Shown here one piece after another: positions 1 through 7,749 of a stretch of 15,467 nucleotides of DNA. Location: assembly GCA_003573635.1 (NCBI GenBank), contig QUTJ01031706.1, forward strand, positions 1 to 15,467. The letters are read 5' to 3'. This DNA comes from Goniomonas avonlea (lineage: Eukaryota; Cryptophyceae; Goniomonadida; Goniomonadaceae). How positions within the stretch are numbered: position 1 is the stretch's first letter; every line of letters begins with the position of its first letter. A program made the translations under genes and the position numbers. The notes under the pieces are model-generated. The model saw only the letters and a program-made list of their open reading frames with translations. It was not told the DNA's origin and made no database searches.

Positions 1-76
1 TCATGCACTGGTTGACCATCTCGGGTCATGCACTGGTTGACCATCTCGGGCCATGCGCCCGGCGTGACCAACTTGC
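1..76. repeat. 25-bp tandem duplication with decayed third copy
   Basis: Positions 1-25 and 26-50 are identical 25-bp units beginning tcatgcactgg. Positions 51-76 look like a third, strongly diverged copy. The array may continue left of the window. It sits just upstream of the leucine-rich-repeat relic and has no coding signal of its own. Confidence 0.85.
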
Positions 77-239
77 CAGGCTTTGGAGTGACAACTAAGA
101 CCATTGTATGCATGATCTCAGAGGCTTCACGGCAGGAGTGGCAATTAAATTGTACAATGCCATAATGTGCCTCGCAGAGTCATGGAGCCACAGTGTGCAG
201 TGTAGTTTGTCGCAGGGGTGCACCAAGCCGACGGCATGT

Positions 240-512
240 GCGCTGGGTGGTGTGACAACCTCAGCAGGTGCACGGTGGTGAGGGATGTGAGTGCACTGGG
301 TGGTGTGACAACTCTCAACCTCAGCAGGTGCACGGGGGTGAGAGATGTGAGTGCACTGGGTGGTGTGACAACTCTCAACCTCACAGGGTGCGAAAGGGTG
401 AGAGATGTGAGTGCACTGGATGATGGGACAACTCTCTACCTCACAGCCTGGCAGGGCGCAAGAGGGTGACGGATGAGCGTGCACCGGGTGGTGCCACGGT
501 GTACATGCGCTA
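240..512 (+). pseudogene. Leucine-rich-repeat gene relic (20-residue units, frameshifted)
   Basis: Direct 60-bp repeats lie at 301-360 and 361-420, with shorter or diverged units at 248-300 and from 421 to about 512. Each full unit encodes 20 residues of the type LNLSRCTGVRDVSALGGVTT, a leucine-rich-repeat pattern (LxLxxC...V.DVSALGG). Such repeats normally stack into a protein-binding solenoid. The first unit lacks 7 nt (ACAACTCTCAACC shortened to ACAACC) and the unit after 421 contains an indel, so the frame breaks on both sides. A further decayed unit (GTGACGGATGAGCGTGCACC) is readable only in another frame. The 83-residue open stretch 218-469 begins at an arbitrary GTG. I therefore call a broken remnant of a larger LRR gene. 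A short exon of a spliced gene cannot be excluded, but the flanking frameshifts argue against it. Confidence 0.6.
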
Positions 513-1103
513 TTTGGTGACTCGTGTGACTCGTGACTCATGAAAATCTGTTGCATGTGCTGAGCTAGTTTGGATTCGTTCTCAAACAATTCCTATATTC
601 ATCAATATGCACTGGCAGGCTGCACGTGTGGCAATCGAGAGAGAGGCGCGCGCAGGGGGGGGGATGCTCCACCATTAGCCTCAGCAAATCGATGGGTACA
701 TATGAGCGAGAGCGAGCGGATCGAGTGCAGGCATCAGCATTAATGCACTGGTAGATTTTACCAGGCTGGTCTGAAACAAGTATCGTCCTAGACACAGCCG
801 AGTAGGACGAGAGTGGAGGAGTTCGCACATGTACACACTGGCGCAACAGACTTCAGAATCTTTGCTTTGATCGCGCATATCACAGGGATTTCTGAGTTCT
901 ATATTTTTATCTCATTTTTATCTCTACCTTTCTACAACTATATCTTCATAGATATCTCGCAGCCTGGTGCGGCAGTGGTCATCGGGGGTGTGGGCGACGG
1001 TCCGGCAGAGGCGACGGGCCAGGAGACCTTTCACACGGACAGCACTCCGTGTACAAATCTTCTCTGGGCAACAGGCGCCTTGATCCGCGTCTCCACCAAC
1101 CCT
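513..1103. other. Gene-poor spacer, no supported gene
   Basis: No convincing exon chain on either strand. A C/T-rich stretch (about 900-950) precedes an AG at 960. The following segment, about 961-1050, could be a short exon (reads PGAAVVIGGVGDG then EATGQET), but no partner exon was found. A G9 run lies at about 655-663. Confidence 0.4.
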
Positions 1104-1283
1104 CTCCAGACAGGATAGCTCCAGACAACATAATTACCCTCTCCAGACAGCAAACACCCTCTCCAGACAACATAATTACCCTTTCCAGACAACATAATTA
1201 CCCTCTCCAGACAGCAAACACCCTTTCCAGACAACATAATTACCCTCCAGACAGCATAATTACCGGCTCCAGCCAGCGTAATC
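1104..1283. repeat. Minisatellite 1: alternating 20- and 22-bp units
   Basis: About eight units begin CTCCAGACA or CTTTCCAGACA. Two variants alternate: type A continues ACATAATTACC (22 bp) and type B continues GCAAACACC (20 bp). The order is short, A, B, A, A, B, A, A, degenerate, so the array has a higher-order A/B pattern. The ends are degraded at 1104-1118 and 1266-1283. Confidence 0.9.
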
Positions 1284-1418
1284 GTGTGGGGGCCGCGCGG
1301 TGCGGGCACAGATGGGTCCGTCAGCCCTTGTATGATTTAGAGAGATGGCGAGCGGAGAAGCGCCACACAGGTGCAGTGAGAAGCCACCGAGCAGAGACTC
1401 GAGTGTGCTTGGATCGTT

Positions 1419-1558
1419 CTGTCGGCCCTGTTTGGCGTGAGACACGTCGAACAAGGTCTGTCAGCCCTGTTTGGCGCGAGACACCTCGCCTGCTTTGGAG
1501 TGCGACACGTCGAACAAGGTCTGTCAGCCCTGTTTGGAGGGAGACACATCGAACAAGC
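1419..1558. repeat. Minisatellite 2: 39-bp units
   Basis: Three copies start with CTGTCRGCCCTGTTTGG and end with GACACRTCGAACAAG: 1419-1457, 1458-1520 and 1521-1558. The middle copy carries a 24-bp internal extension that duplicates the CGACAC part. Unit length is divisible by three, so frames stay open through it without implying coding. Confidence 0.85.
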
Positions 1559-1564
1559 CAACTG

Positions 1565-1755
1565 CATCACAGGCCGGTTATATGGCCGCGGTCCCACTAT
1601 ATGGCGGTGGTCAACGCCATCACAGGCCGGTTCTATGTATGGCCGTGGTCAACGCCATCACAGCCATGTATGGTGGTCAACGCCATCACAGGCCGGTTCT
1701 ATGTTATGGCCGTGGTCAACGCCATCACAGCCCTGTTATATGGCCGTGGTCGTCC
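1565..1755. repeat. Minisatellite 3: about 38-39-bp units with deletions
   Basis: Units starting CATCACAG occur at 1565, 1618, 1657, 1684 and 1722 (spacings 53, 39, 27, 38). They share GGCCGGTTCTATG and ATGGCCGTGGTCAACGC blocks, with some blocks missing in individual copies. It abuts minisatellite 2 directly but has no sequence in common with it. Confidence 0.85.
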
Positions 1756-1907
1756 AGCCGCTGCCATGTCGACCGAGCTGTGCGCGTGGTCGGTCAGAGT
1801 GAATAACAGGTACACGAGTAGAAGGGAACAGGTGCGCCGTGGTGTACATCAAGAACAGAAACGAACGCATAGATCTCACACACGCAGAGTAATTGGTTGT
1901 AAAGGCA

Positions 1908-3464
1908 TCAGAACCATCGAAGGGCTGTAAACTGGCAAAGGGCAGCGAAGCAGCACCCACCTACAAACAAGTTCCGAAGCCACCCCCACGCCGCCGCAAA
2001 GGCAGACACCAAGGGGATAGAGTCTTGGCCTTCGGCATGAGCGTCGAGGAGGCTCTGCACACCCCGCCACAGCCAGGCCAGGCCGTACAGAATCGTCACG
2101 AGCACGAGCAGCCACCCGGCCAAGCCCCAGGCCAGACGTGCGCGCGAGTACGCGAGGAGGAGCGGGATTGACAGCCACGGGAGAACCACGGCAAAGCATG
2201 GGCCTGCGACGTTAGGTGAGAGCAGCTTTTGGGGGTCTTGAGAAAGCTTGCGCACGGTGGCACGTCAGGCATGGGTACAGTTCGAGGGTTCTTGAGGTTA
2301 ACTTGACCTCAACTGATCGCACGGTGGCACGTCAGGCTAGATCGATGCAGAGCGAAGAGATCGTGTATTGTTGAACACACCTGCTAACACACTTAAGAGG
2401 CAACATGTTTAGTGTCCAGTGTCAGTGAGTCACCACCTCCGACAGTGCCTGATCCGCTGGGACTAGCTAGGTGGTCTTTCTGGTGTCCATGATGGTGGAA
2501 GCGTAGGGGCTTGTGGTTTGTCTTCAGAAAAACGCACCCAGAATTCCAAAAAGCAGGCGAATGAACTTATTGGGCTGAGAAAAATCGTCTTCATACAGGC
2601 AACAAAATATTGTACGTATCAGAACCACAGCTAGCGCCATGCCGAGGAGCAGCAGTCCCTTGTGGGACAAAATGCTGCATTCAAGCGTTAGGCACAGGTT
2701 GTGACGACAGGGAAAGAATTCCACTCATTACACACCTTTGACAGGATCCCCAGGTCAAAGCAACCATCTGGCTGCTTTCAACAGCCCCGCGCAACTTGGT
2801 GAGATCTTCCGCCGATGGTTTCGGATCGGAAGCAGAAGGGACCACGTACCACTGCAAGATAACTGGAGTTGCACACCCCAACGACCCCCACCCGCTCAAC
2901 GAAGTGGGCATTTCGAACACCCACAGCTGCGAAATGTCAGTCCGGAGCTTCCATGTCATTTCAGGAACCTGGGATCTTGGAAACGAGGGAGCTGCGTCGT
3001 GCAACTGGGACCGAAGCTGCTCCAACAGTTCCACACCACTATTGGATTGCATGTCTGAAGCACCGATATGACTAGATTCTGGTGAAATGTTACAACATAG
3101 TTTGGTATCAGAATAACGTACCGATGACGTTGCTCTTCTTCCCTTCCACTGTCTCGGCCCAAGCCACCCACGCGCGGCGGAAAAACCGAGATTCACAGAA
3201 AACCCGCACTTCATTCGCATTGGCAGACTCAAGCGCACATTCATGCTGCTCCTCCCCATTTCCACCCGCTTCTTGAACGATGAGGTTTGTGTGCGGTCCC
3301 AGGTCGGCACCTTTGAGGAATATCCTCACGGTCGGCTCAGTGAATGCAACATAGGCATTCTGGTGGAGCTCAAGCTCTTGTAAAACAGGGGTGCCAGAAG
3401 CAGCCAGATCTACACAGGCACCGATGAAAAGGACAATTCCCAACCCACAATGCTTCCAAGGCAT
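1908..3464 (-). CDS. Signal-peptide, multi-pass membrane protein (372 aa, 4 exons), family not recognised
   Basis: Exons in transcription order: 3464-3122, 3078-2736, 2674-2538, 2203-1908. Phases chain exactly (1, 2, 1) to the TGA at 1910-1908. Introns are 43, 61 and 334 nt; each has a branch-like motif just before the acceptor (GTAAC, CTAAC, CTAAC). The ATG at 3464 opens a typical signal peptide (MPWKHCGLGIVLFIGACVD, residues 1 to about 23). Residues about 24-232 form a soluble, probably lumenal or extracellular domain containing several cysteines. Hydrophobic segments lie at about 235-255, 266-293, 298-320 and, weaker, 342-366. Residues 257-266 form a charged loop (EDDFSQPNKF), and there is no C-terminal extension. 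The layout (signal peptide, lumenal domain, C-terminal membrane bundle) is seen in several secretory-pathway families, but I recognise no specific motif and assign no function. It is divergent from the coiled-coil gene at 3627. The 334-nt third intron is the least certain join; an extra small exon there is possible. Confidence 0.8.
2251..2337. repeat. 20-bp direct repeat inside intron 3 of the membrane-protein gene
   Basis: CGCACGGTGGCACGTCAGGC occurs at 2251-2270 and 2318-2337, 67 bp apart, both within the 334-nt intron. Between them lies an imperfect inverted repeat (GAGGTTAACTTGACCTC, 2294-2310). Confidence 0.85.
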
Positions 3465-3626
3465 TGCGAGCCGGAAAGATAGCTGTTGTTGCTTATTATT
3501 AATTTCGTTTTCGTATTCGATTTGTTCTCCGTTGTTTGCAAGTGATCACGATGTGATGGGGTGGTGTCCTCGGCGGACCTCGGCGATTGACCAAACAGAG
3601 CTCAACGGCGCGTTGTTGCAAGCAAG
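3465..3626. promoter_or_regulatory. Divergent (shared) promoter region
   Basis: The 162-bp gap lies between the ATG of the minus-strand membrane-protein gene and the ATG of the plus-strand coiled-coil gene, so it must hold the 5' ends of both. It contains an A/T-rich stretch (3490-3530, TTATTATTAATTTCG...). No canonical TATA box or named factor site could be identified. Confidence 0.5.
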
Positions 3627-6600
3627 ATGCGGAAAAAACCGTGCAAACGAGAGCATCAAGAGGCACAGTTTCGGCCGCGTTCACCAACAGCGACGGGTGC
3701 TGAAGATTTTCCTGCGCATCTGCCTCGGCCGCTGGGATTGATGTTCATATCAACCGAGAGTGAGCGAGAGTGGCTCGAATCAGAAAACCAACGACTCCGC
3801 AAGCGTGTCCAATTCGTGGAACAGCAAAACGTAGAGCTCCAATCAGCTTGGAAGTGCGCATGTGCTCAGTTTTTTTCCCGTGTAACGCCTGCAACAGGTC
3901 AGAGATCAAAAAAAGGGAACGTGCGACGTCGTTATTTCAAAAGGTCACCAGTCAGCTTGAGCACACTAAAAAAATGGGCAAAAAGGATAGGCGCGAACAA
4001 GTTGGAAGACCTTCTTCTATTGTTGACTCGGGAAAACGAACCGAAAACGAAAATCTTGCTGACCAGCAGACATTCGCGGGCCGGAAGCAACCTGTGCTTC
4101 CACCAAAAGGACGATATCTTGCTTCTTCTAGACCCTACAGGTTGGACTGCCTTGCTTGCGGGAGCCTGATATGATTTTCGACCGACATTCGTTCCTAGCC
4201 AAGAGACCCACGGACCCCGGCACAGGTTTCCGCAAGTTGAGTACCCTGCTGATCGGTGCGGCTTGCTGTGATACAGCAGGGGGTACTCATGTTGTAAGGT
4301 GCAGCCGCTATCGCGTTCGGTCTTTGCGACGGAAAACTTGGTTGCCACCCTCGATAGCGGGGGTGAGTTGCACGGAGCTCTTGCTGTTTATGGCAACTTG
4401 CAACTGACTTACGCTGGTTTCTGTTTCACAACGTCACCAACAGCCTGCTGCCGCCGATGCGCAACCAAGCAATTCATACATCCCGCCCCCATGCACCACT
4501 CCCTGTGCATCACCTGCCTCCCATGGATCTTGTGAGTGTTGCTCACACTGTCGGACGTCCTTCTCTAGGCCAGACAGGCAGACGGGTTTACCCAGAGGCT
4601 TCTGCTAGGGACAGTGTGAGAAAGACAGACAGGCGGATGGTTTTGCACAGAGGTTTCTGCGAGGGGACAGCGCGGTGCGGGATACTAAACGGAAGCATAG
4701 TGTGCACACCCAACGGTTCGCTCCCCCGGCTGTCACAGCAGTCTGTCGCCTCGCCGACCAACCCAAATCACACCATCGACGAGGTGTCGCTTCCTGCCTG
4801 CTTGGGTTCCGATATGGTTGGGACGATGCCAACGCCAGGTGAGCGACCCTGTTACTTGTTGTTTGTTGCGTGGCATGTGTGTGTCCAAAATTATGGCGGT
4901 GCTTACTTGTCCATATGCTATCGCGCATCCCAATCAGTCACGGTTGGCATTGTTGTAAACCTTTCCATGACTGCGGACACAGAGCTGATGTGGAATTACT
5001 GTCTGATGAAGACCAGAGAGTCTATCAACTTCAATCGATTATATACACAAGCGTACATATGCCATTAGACACTGCCACTGAACCTGGATGTCAGTGCCGG
5101 TAACTCGGTCGGCGCTGCCGTCAAGGTCAGGGAGATTGCCAGGACAACGGACGCAAACACCACAACAGACACGATGTGCGTGTGAATGCGTGCGTGATTG
5201 CGCGGGAGGTCCTGGTTTGTCCATCATCCTTTCGGGGGACCCACCGGCACTGTACCTCACCAGCTCTGTAACTCTTGACATGTAGCGAGGGCCAAGCATG
5301 TTGCGGCAAGATTGAGGGCGGAGGAGGAGTGCAGCCGGCTAAGGGGACAGCTGAATGTGATTAATGACAGGATACAGGTCCGTGCGTCGAGCGCTGTATT
5401 GTGTTCGTGTTCAGTGATCCAACGTTTCGGGTAGTCCAAGTCCGATGGCGTTGCGTGGCAGTCACATACCAAGTCGTTTTGCGTGTTCTTAAAATGGACG
5501 CAGGAGTTGCTGGATCCAGGGTTGCATACAGCATACAACACCTCTGAACACGCCGTTCAGTGTCGAGCCGTTGACCTCGAGCGTTAGCCTGGGAACCTTG
5601 CTTTGGCCTGGGAACCTTGCTTTAGGCTGGAAACCTTAACGTGGTTCCACACGCCCCCGAACTTTTGTCTGGGCTTCCCAAGCTGCCGTGGTGATCTGCA
5701 TCTATGATTTGATTGAGAGTTGCTCATACAAAACCCCGTCTCTCTTTGCTACTGGGGGCGAAGTTTTTCTGGTCGGTACAGTGCGACGATATGTATATAC
5801 GAGTACAGGGAACAGTCTAGAACACGGCGGACGGTGACTGGTATACAGTGTTGTGGTCGCTTGCGAGACAGGAATGACGTGCCGTGGTGCAGGAGTTGGA
5901 GGCCAAGAGGGCACACAGCAAGATTGCCGTGCGTGCTCGCCGTGAACAAGGTATTACCGGTGTGCACAGGTGTGAAACGGGGAAAGCTTTTTGGTGCACG
6001 GTTTTTCGCCTAAAACGATGACCAGATTGGCCTGGCCACTGTTGGATTCTGTGTTATCTTCTGTGCGCCCCATATCACGCGCACCCATGACACCGGACAC
6101 ACACCGGTCGAGCACAAAAACAGACCACAAACCTGAAAGGAGACGNCACCGACACAAACCTGAAAAAAGAAAATGACGCGGTCAAGCACAAAGAAGGTCT
6201 TGAGCACGAAGGAGTCCAGATTGTTCCACTCTTGGCCGTGGCAGTCAGCATGACAACAGGCACTGCCAGGACCAGACACACATACGGACATATTTGAGTG
6301 TTGCGTCGGTATGTGTGGATGGGTGCGTGGGAGTGTGCGGTCGTGGGTGCGTGGGTGGGTGTGGAGTGGGGATGTGTGGGTGTCGTACGTGCAAGCATGC
6401 ATTCTTACCCTTTTCCATTTGCTATGTTTGCGTGTATGGACTCTTGCCTCACCAGTCACGATGCAGGAGATCGCGAATTCGGCTCAGAACTGAAACTTCG
6501 ATCCTTTGACAAGGAAGGGAAGGAGCTACGATCTACTCTCAACGACGCGCGTGAGCGGCACCAGCGTATATCCACAGCCATTTCCGTGCGTACCGTAGAC

Positions 6601-6645
6601 TGGGAGTGTTTGTCACTGGCTAGCTGCCGGCTGTCAAGGTGTTCT

Positions 6646-6696
<51 letters not shown>

Positions 6697-7655
6697 AGCC
6701 CTTCAGGAACTGCTGAGCGGCCACGGACCCGTGAGGGTCTGCCTGAATGCATAAGAGAGAAGAGCAGCGAAGAGAAGAGAAAGAGCACCTGTGATCTCGT
6801 GTCCACCTGTGAAATCGTGTCCACCTGTGAACCACTGTCCACCTGTAAGTTGGCACCAGTCTCCGCGAAGACAGTATCCACTGCCCCAGTCTCCACCAAT
6901 TTGGCGCCCGTTTCCAGCCGCCCCCACAGCTCCACAACGATCGCCTCCCTCGCGAAGCAGAGAGAGAGTGTGTGTGTGTGAGAGAGAGAGAGGGAGTCTG
7001 AATCAGTTGATGTATGATCTGGTATATTGTTCATGTGGGCCATAGTTCGTGGTCTCAGTTTCGAGTTTGCCAGTGAGTTCACAGGCCGGTAGGTCCGTCA
7101 GTTTGAAAGGGCAGCGCAGCCAACCTGTCCGCATGTCGTCAGTGCAAGCGATTTTGCCCCTGACAACTCAATCGTGCTGTTGCAGGCACTCGAAGCACGA
7201 GCGGAGCTGAGCAAGCTAATCGAGGCGGAAGGTTGGTTCAGCCTCCCTGTCCCATTCCTCCCAAGCCTTGCGGGACTACTAGTTGATGATGCGCCCGTGG
7301 TCACGATGCCTTAGGACCCTCGGATGCTGTCGATGTCTTGGGAGCTCGGACGCGGTGCCGGCGCCAGCAGTCTCTCAGCTCAGGCGCTCAGTCTATGTCT
7401 GCATTGGCACCTTGGGTGCCCTTGTTTCTTCAGTCGCTCAGGCTACGCTTGCATTGGCTTCCAGGTGCACGTTGGGCCTTGTTTTGTCGGGTGGCGATGT
7501 CCACGCGATGGGCGATGAGTGCTTGTGTGTGGCGACATACATCGCAAAGCTCGAAGGAAACTGGGAGCATGGGCGACCATCTGATGACCAAAGAACACTC
7601 TCAGATCATCTTTACTCGCCGACCGCGACACATCAAGAGTCTCGAATTACGATAG
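3627..7655 (+). CDS. Coiled-coil protein of many small exons (about 524 aa model), function unknown
   Basis: Preferred exon chain: 3627-3853, 3898-4140, 4305-4362, 4444-4531, 4701-4838, 4985-5052, 5126-5175, 5290-5377, 5504-5554, 5893-5950, 6467-6585, 7186-7231, 7315-7655; phases chain throughout to the TAG at 7653. The first join is strong: a 44-nt intron GTGCGC...GTGTAACGCCTGCAACAG. The N-terminus is basic (MRKKPCKREH). Residues about 43-103 are heptad-like (SEREWLESENQRLRKRVQF and onward). A Ser/Thr/Pro-rich linker follows (4305-4838, including QQSVASPTNPNHTID). Further coiled-coil exons read AARLRAEEECSRLRGQL (5290), ELEAKRAHSKIAVRARRE (5893), KLRSFDKEGKELRSTLN (6467) and ALEARAELSKLIEAE (7186). 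Such proteins are usually structural or scaffold components, often cytoskeletal; that is inference only. Less certain: exon 5504-5554, the acceptors at 4985 and 5290, exon 3, and a possible extra exon near 6109-6195 (NLKKENDAVKHKEG). The second exon could instead run to the TGA at 4172, giving a shorter protein. The last exon has an alternative open frame ending at 7696. Confidence 0.6.
4571..4670. repeat. Decayed 56-bp tandem duplication
   Basis: The segments from about 4571 and from about 4627 share GACAGGC(A/G)GA(C/T)GG, CAGAGG(C/T)TTCTGC and GGGACAG blocks in the same order at a spacing of 56 bp. It lies in the intron between model exons 4531 and 4701. Confidence 0.7.
5587..5642. repeat. 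19-bp tandem repeat, three copies
   Basis: GCCTGGGAACCTTGCTTTG starts at 5587 and 5606; a diverged third copy (GGCTGGAAACCTTAACG) starts at 5625. It is intronic in the coiled-coil gene model. Confidence 0.85.
6126..6165. repeat. 27-bp-period direct repeat flanking an ambiguous base
   Basis: CACAAACCTGAAA occurs at 6126-6138 and again at 6153-6165. The only undetermined base of the window (N at 6146) lies between them. In one frame the region reads as possible coiled-coil coding sequence (NLKKENDAVKHKEG). Confidence 0.8.
6647..6690. repeat. (AG)22 microsatellite
   Basis: Uninterrupted AG dinucleotides for 44 nt, inside the proposed 600-nt intron 6586-7185 of the plus-strand coiled-coil gene. 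A shorter, interrupted AG/TG run follows at 6959-6991. Both strands give long serine/leucine/arginine frames here that are artefacts of the repeat. Confidence 0.98.
6786..6851. repeat. 18-bp tandem repeat (about 3.5 copies)
   Basis: Units begin CACCTGTRA at 6786, 6804, 6822 and 6840 with period exactly 18 bp. Decayed relatives (CCAGTCTCC... blocks) extend to about 6920. Because the period is a multiple of three, both strands stay open: plus strand as STCEIV-type hexapeptides, minus strand as QVDTIS-type hexapeptides. It falls in the same long intron as the AG microsatellite, so coding is not favoured. Confidence 0.9.
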
Positions 7656-7729
7656 TGCACTCGCGTTTAAGGGTGCTGTTGGAGGAACCACGATAGAGCA
7701 CTCGCGTGAGGGTGCAGTTGGAGGAATCC
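7649..7729. repeat. 41-bp tandem duplication at convergent gene ends
   Basis: Copies at 7649-7689 and 7690-7729 share ACGATAG(T/A)GCACTCGCGT and GGGTGC(T/A)GTTGGAGGAA(C/T)CC. The first copy contains the TAG stop (7653-7655) of the plus-strand gene, so the duplication also copied the stop triplet (TAG at 7694-7696, in another frame). It occupies most of the 94-bp gap between the two convergent genes. Confidence 0.9.
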
Positions 7730-7749
7730 TGAAGAGGTGACGTGAACGA

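Noticed and set aside
95-589. Minus-strand frame with Cys/His-rich 20-residue repeats
   Set aside because: It is the antisense of the LRR repeat units, begins at TTG, and its regularity is explained by the 60-bp DNA period.
1104-1755. Possible CRISPR-like array
   Set aside because: The repeats are head-to-tail without unique spacers of constant length, and the sequence is eukaryotic.
1049-1930. Long plus-strand frame of 293 codons across the minisatellites
   Set aside because: It starts at GTG, crosses three repeat arrays whose period (39 bp) keeps any stop-free frame open, and shows no protein-like composition.
2681-3310. Single continuous 209-codon minus-strand frame
   Set aside because: Only 2736-3078 of it is exon; the rest reads through two introns in a frame inconsistent with the signal-peptide exon, whereas splicing gives a better chain.
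6645-7082. Minus-strand frame with Ser/Leu runs and QVDT-type hexapeptides
   Set aside because: Composition comes from the AG microsatellite and 18-bp repeat, and the stretch is a phase-compatible intron of the plus-strand gene.
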